From Polaribacter porphyrae (GTDB taxonomy: Bacteria > Bacteroidota > Bacteroidia > Flavobacteriales > Flavobacteriaceae), in NCBI RefSeq assembly GCF_002954685.1, contig NZ_MSCN01000001.1:1364309-1428308 (forward strand): a stretch of DNA of 64,000 nt, given 5' to 3'. The position numbers and the translations under genes are program-made. The number at the start of each line of letters is the position of its first letter. Within the stretch, counting starts at the first letter, position 1. The notes beneath the pieces were generated by a model. It saw only the letters and a list, made by a program, of their open reading frames with translations, did not search any database and was not told the origin of the DNA. Below, piece after piece: positions 1 to 10,041 of the stretch.

Positions 1-9
1 TTCTTAAAA

Positions 10-756
10 TTACCCTGAACCACTCCTCCTTTTGAAAATTCTTACCTTTTTCTTTTTTGCAAACATCATTTTATATTTCTCAACATCTATATTAGCTTTA
101 TTTTTTGTGATAATTTTTGAGAAATCAAAGTCTAATTTTGATTTTTGCACGTTTAAGACCCCATCTTGAAAGGCTCTTTGTAATATTTCTTCTATTAAAT
201 AATCTTCATTTATAGATTCTGGATGATATTCATCCTTTAAAGAAAGTTTAAAAAGGTTTGCGGTTGTATTGTACCAAAAAGCTTTCCATCCACTTCTTAA
301 TCCTTTTATATTATCAAAAGCAGTTTTACCTGTTTGTCTATGAATTAATTTTATTAAAATACGACCTTCAGTTCTGGTCATTTTTTTTATTTGATTTGTG
401 AATTCACCTTCTATATATTTTTGAATTCTTTTTGTGTATTTTCTTTTTTTTCCTTTGGAAGGAATTCTTTCTAATCTTGCATTTAGAGAATCTAATCTTG
501 TTGATGCTAGTTTTGCATAAGGATATGCTTTGAGGACTTTTCTACGAAACCACAAATAATAACGAATGTCTTCTCTGGATTTAAATTTTGCCTTTGGCAA
601 TAAAGTTATTTCATTCAATTTGATTGTAATTGTATCTCCAGGGTTTACAAGTATATAATCATCAAAATTATTGGGTAATGAGTCTAATTCTTCTTTTTTT
701 TGGGAAAAAGAAGACATTGAATACAATATAATATATATGTAAAATAGTTTTTTCAT
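10..756 (-). CDS. DUF4294 family exported protein
   Basis: This is a 248-residue protein with an N-terminal signal peptide (hydrophobic residues 4-18, then a Ser-Gln junction). The middle part, about residues 70-190, is rich in Arg, Lys and Tyr and matches my memory of the DUF4294 family found almost only in Flavobacteriia (motif YLWFRRKVLKAYPYA). The C-terminus is very basic. The function is unknown; export to the periplasm or outer membrane is inferred from the signal peptide. It lies 100 bases downstream of ligA on the same strand, so it may be co-transcribed. The stop codon is inside the window, so the gene is complete. Confidence 0.8.
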   Translation of the reverse strand: MKKLFYIYIILYSMSSFSQKKEELDSLPNNFDDYILVNPGDTITIKLNEITLLPKAKFKSREDIRYYLWFRRKVLKAYPYAKLASTRLDSLNARLERIPSKGKKRKYTKRIQKYIEGEFTNQIKKMTRTEGRILIKLIHRQTGKTAFDNIKGLRSGWKAFWYNTTANLFKLSLKDEYHPESINEDYLIEEILQRAFQDGVLNVQKSKLDFDFSKIITKNKANIDVEKYKMMFAKKKKVRIFKRRSGSG

Positions 757-856
757 TTAATTATTCTCGATATCATTTTTACTAAATGTAAAATCACTCG
801 AATTGACATTTCTTATTTTACAAATATGCTTTGCAAAAAGAATACCAAATTTTACA

Positions 857-2854
<1,998 letters not shown>

Positions 2855-3475
2855 TTATAAGTAAACAATTAATTTTTTAGTTTTTCCTGTTTTATGAATA
2901 AAAATATAAACTGCATATGCATATGCTCCATCACCATTATGCATTTCTAAAACTATGAAATCTTGATTTAATTGATATGAACTTGTTAAATTAAAATTTG
3001 GAGCTCCTAAATTTTCAAATATAGATTTATCTATTTTTTTCTCTTCATTATTATACTTAAAAAAAATATTAGATATTATCTCTTTTGGGAGCAAATCATC
3101 ATCAGCACCTTCAAATTTTTGACCATTAATTGTAAGTCCCAACTCTCTTTGACTAGATAAAATGTATTTTGATTTATCAAAGTTTCTACTTTCAATTATA
3201 AGTTTAAAATTATTATTATCAAACTCAATTTTTCTGTTTTTAATTTCTCTATTTAATTCTGTATAATTTAATTTAAAATCTAATAAATAATCAAATGCAT
3301 TAATTTCAATTATAGTATCAGTTTTAAGATCATTATTGAGAATGACTTTTACTTTTTCTGGAAATTTAATAGTTATTATTTCTTCTTCCAACTCTGGGAA
3401 ATTATCTTTAATTATTGCATCTTTTTTACAAGAAGTAATGATTAAAATCAGAAAAAAGAAAATCAACCTCTTCAT
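2855..3475 (-). CDS. Hypothetical lipoprotein
   Basis: This 206-residue protein has a classical lipoprotein signal: a short hydrophobic segment ends in the lipobox IITSC, followed by Lys-Lys. It should be anchored in the outer or inner membrane facing the periplasm. I do not recognise the mature domain; it is mixed alpha/beta in appearance and rich in Asn, Lys and Ile. The gene lies between a DinB-like exported protein (3 bases upstream) and ligA (0 bases downstream), so its transcription is probably tied to ligA without implying a shared function. Confidence 0.7.
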   Translation of the reverse strand: MKRLIFFFLILIITSCKKDAIIKDNFPELEEEIITIKFPEKVKVILNNDLKTDTIIEINAFDYLLDFKLNYTELNREIKNRKIEFDNNNFKLIIESRNFDKSKYILSSQRELGLTINGQKFEGADDDLLPKEIISNIFFKYNNEEKKIDKSIFENLGAPNFNLTSSYQLNQDFIVLEMHNGDGAYAYAVYIFIHKTGKTKKLIVYL

Positions 3476-3478
3476 TTT

Positions 3479-4036
3479 TTAACTTTTTGTGCCACGTAAA
3501 ACACTAACCCCTTTAGGAAAAGGATTCCCAGAAGAACGCCTAAAAGAAACTACTTGACCCACATGCCAAATGGCATCTGCAATTGGACCATTAATTACAT
3601 TCCAAAAAGGAAATTCTGTTTCTCCAAAAATCATTTTATATTGAGAAATATCTTTACTCTCTCTTAAAATTTTGCTAGCTTCTTGTAGGTTTTCTAATGT
3701 TTTTTTTCGTTTTTCTGCAAATGCCATTTTGGGTTGCTTGTCTCCATTTGCTTTTTTTAAAGTCGCGTTTAAAATTACTTGCGATAATCCTAAAATATGG
3801 TCTATGGTTTCTAAAGTAGTTCTTGCTTCCGAATTTGGTTTGAAAGCCAAATCTTTTTCTTTCAGTCCTTCTGTAGCCCAATAATATCTAAACCCTAAAC
3901 CATCAATCATTCTGCTTGCTGTAGTTCCTGGTGTGAATTCTTTAGCAGCTTCAGGAATTTCGTAATAAGGTAATTTTTTTTGTGCATCCATACTTAAAAA
4001 AGTGAAATAAAATAGGACTAATACAAACTTACGCAT
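3479..4036 (-). CDS. DinB-like exported protein
   Basis: The 185-residue protein has a signal peptide (about residues 1-18) followed by a DinB/YfiT-like four-helix bundle. Visible hallmarks are an Asp-His pair in the first long helix (TIDHILGLSQ) and a second histidine near the C-terminus (DAIWHVGQVVSFRR), the usual spacing of metal ligands in this superfamily. DinB-like proteins are often metal-dependent thiol transferases, but an exported version has no assigned reaction. It is the first gene of the likely operon running into ligA. The family call is fairly sure and the role unknown. Confidence 0.75.
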   Translation of the reverse strand: MRKFVLVLFYFTFLSMDAQKKLPYYEIPEAAKEFTPGTTASRMIDGLGFRYYWATEGLKEKDLAFKPNSEARTTLETIDHILGLSQVILNATLKKANGDKQPKMAFAEKRKKTLENLQEASKILRESKDISQYKMIFGETEFPFWNVINGPIADAIWHVGQVVSFRRSSGNPFPKGVSVLRGTKS

Positions 4037-4137
4037 CTTTTAAATTTTGGTTAAAAATACTAAATAAATTCATGTTTGCAGAGAACAAATAGTTTTTAAG
4101 CAAAAACTTATTTACATTTACTTTTTACAGCAAACCA

Positions 4138-5463
4138 TTGAAAAAATTACTCAAATATTTATGTTTTACTTATTTTTTTACTTGGGTATTTTGCTTGCTA
4201 TTTTATTTGATTTTATCTTTTTCTAGAATTACAAGTTTCTCAAAATTTTTAAATTCTTTTTGGAACTTTGTTACCACAAAATCTGGATTACTGTTTATAC
4301 ATATTCTTTGGGTTTTGTTTATTATCCTCCTTTTCATTTTTAAATACTTCAGAAAAGTTTACAAGAACAAAGGTTTTAAAATTGCTTTACAACAATTTTT
4401 ATTGAGATTAATGCTTCCGTTTTTAGTGTTATTCTTTAGTATTAAATGGATTATCGACTACAACACTTCTGAAGATTTTGATTATAAATGGAATTATTCA
4501 GTTGAAAATACATCTCAAAAAATTGCTCAAAAGTTTTCAAACGATGGAAGATTTAGAGGAATGAATGTATATAGGTTAGGAAGAAGAAAAATTGACAAAA
4601 CGCTTGATAATCTAATAAAAAATAATGTTGAGTGGATTTCTGTAATTCCGTATTTGTATCAAAAAGATGAAAAATCAATTGAGATTTCTCCAAGTACAGC
4701 TAAAAATGAATGGAGTAAAAGAGATTCAATTTTCATCAAAAACATTGTAAAAACCCGCAAAAAAGGATTTTCTATACTCTTAAAACCTCATATTTGGATG
4801 TCTGATGGTTGGAGATCTAACATCAATTTTGATGATGATAAGAATTGGAATATTTGGTTTGATGAGTACCAACGAATACAAATACATTATGCTCATTTAG
4901 CTGAAAAAACAAATAGTGAACTATTCTGTATTGGAACAGAGTTGCGAAGTTCTTTAGATAAAAGACCAAAAAGATGGTTGAGTTTAATTAAAAAAATAAA
5001 ATCTATTTATAAAGGTAAACTTACTTATGCAGCAAATTGGGATGATTCTTTTGAGTTTACTGAATTTTGGAATGAATTGGATTATATTGGTATACAAGCT
5101 TATTACCCTTTAACAAAAGTTAAAAACCCTGATTTGGAAACCATTAAAAACGGATGGCAACCTCACCTTTTAAAACTTGAAAAGCTTTCTAAAAAATATA
5201 ATAAACAAATTCTCTTTACAGAAGTTGGCTATAGAAATGATTTGTATGCAACTATTGAGCCTTGGTCTTGGGGTTCTTTTTTTCAACGTTTGTATAGAAA
5301 AAAATCTAATAAAGTGCAGCTACTTGCATACCAAGCTTTGTATGAAGAGCTTTGGAATAAAGAATGGTTTGCTGGCACTTTTCCTTGGGAATGGAATAGC
5401 AGCGATTTTCCTGTACAAGGCACACCTAGTGAAAATATGATTGCTATTTGGTACTCAAAATAA
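4138..5463 (+). CDS. Membrane-tethered GH113-like glycoside hydrolase
   Basis: The 441-residue protein begins with three hydrophobic segments (about 7-30, 55-75 and 88-105) and continues as a TIM barrel resembling glycoside hydrolase family 113 (beta-mannanase-like). The likely acid/base glutamate is in CIGTELR and the nucleophile in ILFTEVGYR, at the ends of predicted strands 4 and 7. A hydrolase domain held by several membrane helices is unusual; most GH113 enzymes have a simple signal peptide. The start is a TTG codon because no in-frame ATG lies upstream. Substrate and topology are inferred only. It stands alone on this strand. Confidence 0.7.
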   Translation: MKKLLKYLCFTYFFTWVFCLLFYLILSFSRITSFSKFLNSFWNFVTTKSGLLFIHILWVLFIILLFIFKYFRKVYKNKGFKIALQQFLLRLMLPFLVLFFSIKWIIDYNTSEDFDYKWNYSVENTSQKIAQKFSNDGRFRGMNVYRLGRRKIDKTLDNLIKNNVEWISVIPYLYQKDEKSIEISPSTAKNEWSKRDSIFIKNIVKTRKKGFSILLKPHIWMSDGWRSNINFDDDKNWNIWFDEYQRIQIHYAHLAEKTNSELFCIGTELRSSLDKRPKRWLSLIKKIKSIYKGKLTYAANWDDSFEFTEFWNELDYIGIQAYYPLTKVKNPDLETIKNGWQPHLLKLEKLSKKYNKQILFTEVGYRNDLYATIEPWSWGSFFQRLYRKKSNKVQLLAYQALYEELWNKEWFAGTFPWEWNSSDFPVQGTPSENMIAIWYSK

Positions 5464-5472
5464 TTTAAGATT

Positions 5473-5480
5473 TATCTTTG
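5473..5480 (+). promoter_or_regulatory. -7 promoter box of the structured RNA
   Basis: TATCTTTG fits the Bacteroidota TAnnTTTG element. A TTTG at 5447-5450 lies 22 bases upstream and can serve as the -33 element. A transcript would start near 5484, just before the structured element at 5491. Confidence 0.6.
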
Positions 5481-5490
5481 TATGCAAATA

Positions 5491-5575
5491 GGTTTAGCCC
5501 TGATTGAAGCATTTGTTTGAGCTCTTTTTGAGGAACGAAAAAAAGCGAGTGCTGAAAGCAGGAAAAAGCTTCAAA
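5491..5575 (+). ncRNA. Structured small RNA, resembling the Flavo-1 motif
   Basis: The segment begins GGTTTAGCCCTGATTGAAGC and ends with AAAGCAGGAAAAAGCTTC. I recall the same bookends (AGCCC-TGAT-GAAG and AAAGCAGGAAAAAGCT) around variable loops in intergenic regions of many Flavobacteriia; this may be the Rfam Flavo-1 motif, but I could not check. Pairings visible here are CCTG 5499-5502 with CAGG 5559-5562, GAAGC 5506-5510 with GCTTC 5568-5572 (these two cross, giving a pseudoknot), and an inner hairpin CTC-TTTTT with AAAAA-GC-GAG around loop GAGGAACG. A promoter lies directly upstream. Function unknown. Confidence 0.5.
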
Positions 5576-5606
5576 AAAAGAAAAACCCAAAACAAATCGT
5601 TTTGGG
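5571..5606 (-). terminator. Rho-independent terminator of gap
   Basis: A perfect 8-bp stem CCCAAAAC (5586-5593) / GTTTTGGG (5599-5606) is followed on the minus strand by a T-rich tract (complement of 5573-5585). It sits 32 bases after the gap stop codon. Confidence 0.75.
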
Positions 5607-5637
5607 AATTCTGATTTAAATTTAAATATAACTTCTA

Positions 5638-7080
5638 CTAATAATAAGTAAATCGTCTCACTTTTGCAATGTGTTTTGCCAAACGCATTACTTGATGCGA
5701 ATACCCATATTCATTATCATACCAAACATAAATTACAATGGTATCTCCATCTGTGATTGTGGCTTTACTATCGAAAATTGATGGAGCTGTTGAACCTATT
5801 ATATCTGATGATACCAACTCATTATCCATAGAATATTTAATTTGCTCAACCAAATCGCCTTCTAATGCATGGTGTTTTAAAGTTGCATTGATATTATCTT
5901 TATTTACCATTGAATGCAATTGCAAACTTAAAATTGCTAAAGACCCATTTGGTACAGGAACTCGAATTGCGTTAGATGTTAATTTACCTTCTAAAGCTGG
6001 TAATGCTTTTGCAACAGCTTTCCCTGCTCCTGTTTCTGTAATAACCATATTTAGTGCTGCAGCTCTACCTCTTCTGTATTTGCTATGCATATTATCTACT
6101 AAATTCTGATCGTTTGTGTATGCATGTATGGTTTCTAGATGTCCTTTTTTAATACCATAGGTATCTTCTAAAACTTTTAGAACTGGTGTAATTGCATTGG
6201 TTGTGCAAGAGGCTGCAGAGAAAATATCTACAGTATCTGAATCGTATTTTTTATGGTTTACACCATGTACAATATTTGGCACTCCTTTACCTGGTGCTGT
6301 CAATAAAACTTTACTTGCTCCTTTAGATTTTAAATGTCTGCTTAAAGCTACATCATCTCTAAAAGCTCCTGTATTATCAATGATTAAAGCATCATTTATA
6401 TTATATACAGTGTAATCTATATCTTCTGGATTATTTGCAGAAATCATATAAACAGTTGTACCATTTATAATTAATGCTTTATTTTCAATATCAGTTTGTA
6501 CTGTACCTAAAAAATCTCCATGAACGGAATCTATACTTAATAAAGACGCTCTTTTTTCTAATACTGATTGAGTAATTTCTCCACGAGTTACTATAGCTCT
6601 TAAACGCAATTGGGAACCTTTACCCATTTTAGACATTAATTCTCTTGCTAATAAACGCCCAATTCTACCAAAACCATACAAAACCACATCTTTTGGTTTT
6701 ATGTCTTTGGCTTCTGTTGCATTTCTTAATTGTTTTTTTACAAAAGCAATTTTATCATCGCAACCTTTTGGATTTAAATGACACTCATAAGCTAATTTAC
6801 CAATATCTAATTTTGATGATGGTAAATCTATTTGTTGAATTGCTTTAGCTATACTTAAAGCATCATGAATTGTAATAGATTTGTTTACAAATTCTTTAGC
6901 GTAGGCTATTAAGTTTAAAACTTCATTAGCTCTTTTGTCTATTAAAGGATTTCTAAAAAGCACCAATTCTATAGACTTATCATACCATAAATCATTAACA
7001 ATATTGATAAATTCTACAGTTGCTCTTCTAATTTGTGCTTGAGAAGCTACTTCCTTTTCGTAATCTAGGGTTGTTGACAT
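5638..7080 (-). CDS. gap: Glyceraldehyde-3-phosphate dehydrogenase, long form
   Basis: This 480-residue enzyme oxidises glyceraldehyde 3-phosphate in glycolysis or runs the reverse reaction in gluconeogenesis. The NAD(P)-binding motif GFGRIGR is at residues 136-142 and the catalytic cysteine is Cys292 in AASCTTNAITP. An N-terminal extension of about 125 residues precedes the Rossmann fold, as in the long GAPDH of many Bacteroidota, so this may be a second, gluconeogenic-type isozyme. I chose the ATG at 7080: the longer reading frame (to 7131) would start upstream of the TACTTTTG promoter box at 7105-7112. Confidence 0.93.
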   Translation of the reverse strand: MSTTLDYEKEVASQAQIRRATVEFINIVNDLWYDKSIELVLFRNPLIDKRANEVLNLIAYAKEFVNKSITIHDALSIAKAIQQIDLPSSKLDIGKLAYECHLNPKGCDDKIAFVKKQLRNATEAKDIKPKDVVLYGFGRIGRLLARELMSKMGKGSQLRLRAIVTRGEITQSVLEKRASLLSIDSVHGDFLGTVQTDIENKALIINGTTVYMISANNPEDIDYTVYNINDALIIDNTGAFRDDVALSRHLKSKGASKVLLTAPGKGVPNIVHGVNHKKYDSDTVDIFSAASCTTNAITPVLKVLEDTYGIKKGHLETIHAYTNDQNLVDNMHSKYRRGRAAALNMVITETGAGKAVAKALPALEGKLTSNAIRVPVPNGSLAILSLQLHSMVNKDNINATLKHHALEGDLVEQIKYSMDNELVSSDIIGSTAPSIFDSKATITDGDTIVIYVWYDNEYGYSHQVMRLAKHIAKVRRFTYY

Positions 7081-7104
7081 GGTTATTACAATTAATATTT
7101 TTTG

Positions 7105-7112
7105 CAAAAGTA
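7105..7112 (-). promoter_or_regulatory. -7 promoter box of gap
   Basis: TACTTTTG on the minus strand, 24 bases before the gap ATG. The 16-bp palindrome at 7130-7145 lies immediately upstream, over the -33 region. Confidence 0.65.
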
Positions 7113-7129
7113 TTTCTTTTTTTGAAAAC

Positions 7130-7145
7130 ACGAAATCGATTTCGT
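7130..7145. promoter_or_regulatory. 16-bp perfect palindrome, candidate operator of gap
   Basis: ACGAAATCGATTTCGT is its own reverse complement and is centred on a CG step, the usual form of LacI/GalR-family operators. It covers the expected -33 region of the gap promoter, so a bound protein would block RNA polymerase. The regulator is not in the window. Confidence 0.5.
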
Positions 7146-7161
7146 AAAAAATTTAAGACAT

Positions 7162-7190
7162 AAAAAAATCCTGATAATATCAGGATTTTA
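7162..7190 (-). terminator. Rho-independent terminator of the HtrA gene
   Basis: Stem ATCCTGAT (7168-7175) and ATCAGGAT (7179-7186) with a 3-base loop; the minus strand then runs into seven T. It follows the protease stop codon by about 25 bases. Confidence 0.8.
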
Positions 7191-7210
7191 ATATTCTAGG
7201 TAAAATGATT

Positions 7211-8596
7211 TTATTTTAAAGCATATCTTTCAATTTCTCCATTTAGGTTGATTAATTCTAAATATAATGAGCTTCTAGATGAAAAACTATCATCGATTAA
7301 CTTTTTAGCTTCTGAAGCATTTCTAACTTCTTTTTTATTAATTTTAGAAATTATATACCCTTTCTCAACACCATAATAACTTAAAGTTCTATTTGCATTT
7401 TGTATAATTTTTGCGCCTCCTTTAAGATCATATTTTTTCTTTTCTTCTTCAGTCAAATCTTTTAAAGACACACCTAAATTACGTGAAATATATGTACTTT
7501 TCTTATTTAAAATAACTTCTTTTGTAAGTAATTCTCCATCTCTATCAACAGTAACGTTTACTTTTTCTCCTGGTCTTTTTGCAGTTAGTTGTCCACTTAA
7601 ATCAGAAAATTTTGTAATTTTTACATTGTCTACTTTTTTGATGATGTCTCCAGATTTTAATTCAGATTTTTTACCACCTTCTTCATACATTACATCAACT
7701 ATTTTTACACCTTCTTCATCAAATTTTTGATCAATAGTAATACCTAATATTGCTTCTTGTACAGAACCAAACTCTAAAATATCATCAACAATTTTTCTAG
7801 CAATATTAGAAGGTACAGCAAAAGAATACCCAATAAAAGAACCTGTTCTAGAAGATATAGCAGTGTTAATACCAACCAATTCCCCTCTTGTATTCACTAA
7901 TGCTCCTCCACTATTTCCTGGATTTACTGCAGCATCTGTTTGTATAAAAGATTCTATGTTATTGTTACCTTCTAAATCTCTACCTTTTGCACTCACAATA
8001 CCAGCAGTTACTGTTGATGTTAAATTATAAGGATTACCAACAGCAAGTACCCATTCTCCTAGTCTAATATTATCTGAATTTGCGAAAGGTGTATAAGGTA
8101 AGTCCTCATCTGCATCAATCTTTAACAAAGCAATATCATTGCTTTTATCTGCACCAATTAATTCTGCTTTGTATTTCTTTTTATTGTTTAAAGTAATTTG
8201 TAAATCGTTAGCACCATCAATAACATGGTTATTGGTAACAATATAACCATCAGGTGAAATAATTACTCCACTACCTGTACCAACTTGCTCATATTTACGA
8301 GTACCTCCTCCTCCAAAAAACAATTCTGCAAAAGGGTTTGTTTGAGTTCTAGTAGTAGTATTTCTAACATGTACAACCGAATTTACAGTTTGCTCTGCTG
8401 CCAACCTAAAGTCAATAGAAATTGCTTCTGTATCAACATTATTATAGGCTGGAGTGTAGTTTGTATTTATTGTTTCTAAAGATTTTGGAATAGCTTCTTT
8501 AACAACAACTTCATTATTAAAAAGCATTTTATAACCTCCTAAAGTAATGGCACCTCCTAGAATTGCCATGCCTAATAAACCTAAAAATTTCTTCAT
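7211..8596 (-). CDS. HtrA/DegQ-type periplasmic serine protease
   Basis: The 461-residue protein degrades or refolds damaged envelope proteins. An N-terminal hydrophobic segment (about 4-25) acts as signal or anchor. The trypsin-like domain carries the triad His124 (NNHVIDG), Asp154 (SNDIALLK) and Ser229 (NPGNSGGA). A clear PDZ domain follows (about 275-370), and a second degenerate PDZ occupies the C-terminus. The glycine-rich stretch FFGGGG (93-98) sits in the LA loop region typical of DegP/DegQ. It is transcribed divergently from dapF and is a single-gene unit with its own terminator. Confidence 0.93.
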   Translation of the reverse strand: MKKFLGLLGMAILGGAITLGGYKMLFNNEVVVKEAIPKSLETINTNYTPAYNNVDTEAISIDFRLAAEQTVNSVVHVRNTTTRTQTNPFAELFFGGGGTRKYEQVGTGSGVIISPDGYIVTNNHVIDGANDLQITLNNKKKYKAELIGADKSNDIALLKIDADEDLPYTPFANSDNIRLGEWVLAVGNPYNLTSTVTAGIVSAKGRDLEGNNNIESFIQTDAAVNPGNSGGALVNTRGELVGINTAISSRTGSFIGYSFAVPSNIARKIVDDILEFGSVQEAILGITIDQKFDEEGVKIVDVMYEEGGKKSELKSGDIIKKVDNVKITKFSDLSGQLTAKRPGEKVNVTVDRDGELLTKEVILNKKSTYISRNLGVSLKDLTEEEKKKYDLKGGAKIIQNANRTLSYYGVEKGYIISKINKKEVRNASEAKKLIDDSFSSRSSLYLELINLNGEIERYALK

Positions 8597-8714
8597 AATT
8601 TTAAATTTTTAATCAATCAAATATACAATTTTAACATTTTTAAAAAATCTGTTTAACTTGTTTTTAACGGCTTTTAACCAAGCTTTAACAGACTTTATAT
8701 CTTTAACAAATCAT

Positions 8715-8722
8715 TATCTTTG
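8715..8722 (+). promoter_or_regulatory. -7 promoter box of dapF, giving a near-leaderless mRNA
   Basis: TATCTTTG ends only 4 bases before the dapF ATG. With the Bacteroidota -7 element centred on -7, transcription would start within one or two bases of the start codon. No clear -33 TTTG is visible. Confidence 0.6.
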
Positions 8723-8726
8723 TTGT

Positions 8727-9497
8727 ATGAATATTTCTTTTTTTAAGTATCAAGGAACTGGTAATGATTTTGTTATGATTGATAACAGAGCAAAAACCTT
8801 TCCAAAAGAAAAAACTGACATTTTTTCACAAATTTGTGACAGGCATTTTGGTATTGGTGCTGATGGTATTATTTTGATTGAGGATGATGAGAATTATGAT
8901 TTTGAAATGATTTATTACAATGCAGATGGAAGTCAAACTTTTTGTGGTAATGGAGCAAGATGTGCAGTTGCATTTGCAAAAACCCTTAATATGATAGAGG
9001 ATAAAACAAATTTTATAGCTGTTGATGGAGAACATTTTGCATCTATAAAAGACAGTATTGTTTCCTTACAAATGATTGATGTAAATGACATAAAAGTGAA
9101 TGAAAACTCGGTTTTTGCTTATACTGGTACTCAACATCATGTTGAACTAGTTGATAATTTAGATGATTACCCTGTTTTTAATGAAGGTAGAAAAATAAGA
9201 TACAGTTACGAAAATCCAGGTAGTAATGTCAATTTTGTGCAACAAATCGATAATCAAACCTTTAGAGTACGCACTTATGAAAAAGGTGTAGAAGATGAAA
9301 CTTTAGCTTGTGGAACTGGTGTAACTGCTGTTGCAATTGCTATGCACAAAATAAATAGAACCAAAAGTAATATTATTTCACTACCTGTTGAAGGAGGAAA
9401 TTTAGAGGTTACATTTACTGAAGAAAAAGGCATTTATAAAAATGTTTTTTTAAAAGGACCTGCTAAATTTGTTTTTGAAGGATCTATAAATATATGA
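8727..9497 (+). CDS. dapF: Diaminopimelate epimerase
   Basis: DapF converts LL- to meso-diaminopimelate for lysine and peptidoglycan synthesis in the cytoplasm. The protein has 256 residues, with the two catalytic cysteines Cys73 (TFCGNGARC) and Cys195 (ETLACGTGVTA). The ATG at 8727 is chosen because family members start at the motif F-K-Y-Q-G-T-G-N-D-F and because the promoter box ends at 8722; an upstream ATG at 8658 would lie before the promoter. The stop overlaps the start of the following GNAT gene (ATGATG), so dapF, GNAT and mltG form an operon. Confidence 0.96.
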   Translation: MNISFFKYQGTGNDFVMIDNRAKTFPKEKTDIFSQICDRHFGIGADGIILIEDDENYDFEMIYYNADGSQTFCGNGARCAVAFAKTLNMIEDKTNFIAVDGEHFASIKDSIVSLQMIDVNDIKVNENSVFAYTGTQHHVELVDNLDDYPVFNEGRKIRYSYENPGSNVNFVQQIDNQTFRVRTYEKGVEDETLACGTGVTAVAIAMHKINRTKSNIISLPVEGGNLEVTFTEEKGIYKNVFLKGPAKFVFEGSINI

Positions 9498-10021
9498 TGC
9501 AAACACTATTAGGTAAACATATTTTTTTAAGAGCTATTGAACCAGAAGATTTAGATTTTTTACATCCTGTTGAAAATGATGAAGCCTTTTGGGAAGTTAG
9601 CCATACGCAAACTCCTTTTTCTAGGTATATGTTAAAACAATATTTAGAAAATGCTCATTTAGATATTTATCAAACCAAACAATTAAGACTAGTTATTGAA
9701 GATATTTCAACAAAAAAACAAATAGGTATGATCGATTTATTTGATTTTAACCCACAGCATAAAAGAGCAGGAATTGGTATTTTAATCCATCCTTTTTATC
9801 AAAATAAAGGCTTTGCTTCAGAGGCTTTGGCTTTATTAATTCAATATTCTTTTACACATTTGCAACTACATCAATTGTATGCAAATATTACTATTGATAA
9901 CAAAAAAAGTATTAGTCTTTTTGAAAGACATCAATTTAAAAAAGCTGGTATCAAAAGAGATTGGATTTTATCCAACGAAAAATTTAAAGATGAAATTTTA
10001 TATCAATTGATAAAAGAGTAA
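9494..10021 (+). CDS. GNAT N-acetyltransferase, RimJ/RimL-like
   Basis: The 175-residue protein belongs to the Acetyltransf_3 branch of GNAT enzymes, which move an acetyl group from acetyl-CoA to a protein N-terminus or small amine. The N-terminal strand (HIFLRAIEPEDLDFL) and the acetyl-CoA loop region (GIGILIHPFYQNKGFASEAL, about residues 94-113) are typical. Its ATG overlaps the dapF stop; a second ATG follows immediately at 9497. The closeness to dapF and mltG suggests co-expression with cell-wall genes, but the substrate cannot be read from the sequence. Confidence 0.85.
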   Translation: MMQTLLGKHIFLRAIEPEDLDFLHPVENDEAFWEVSHTQTPFSRYMLKQYLENAHLDIYQTKQLRLVIEDISTKKQIGMIDLFDFNPQHKRAGIGILIHPFYQNKGFASEALALLIQYSFTHLQLHQLYANITIDNKKSISLFERHQFKKAGIKRDWILSNEKFKDEILYQLIKE

Positions 10022-10041
10022 TTTTGTATTTTAAATTAAAA

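Noticed and set aside
5481..5520. Small peptide frame starting ATG at 5482
   Set aside because: The ATG is one base after the -7 box and so precedes the expected transcription start; the region is better explained as a structured RNA.
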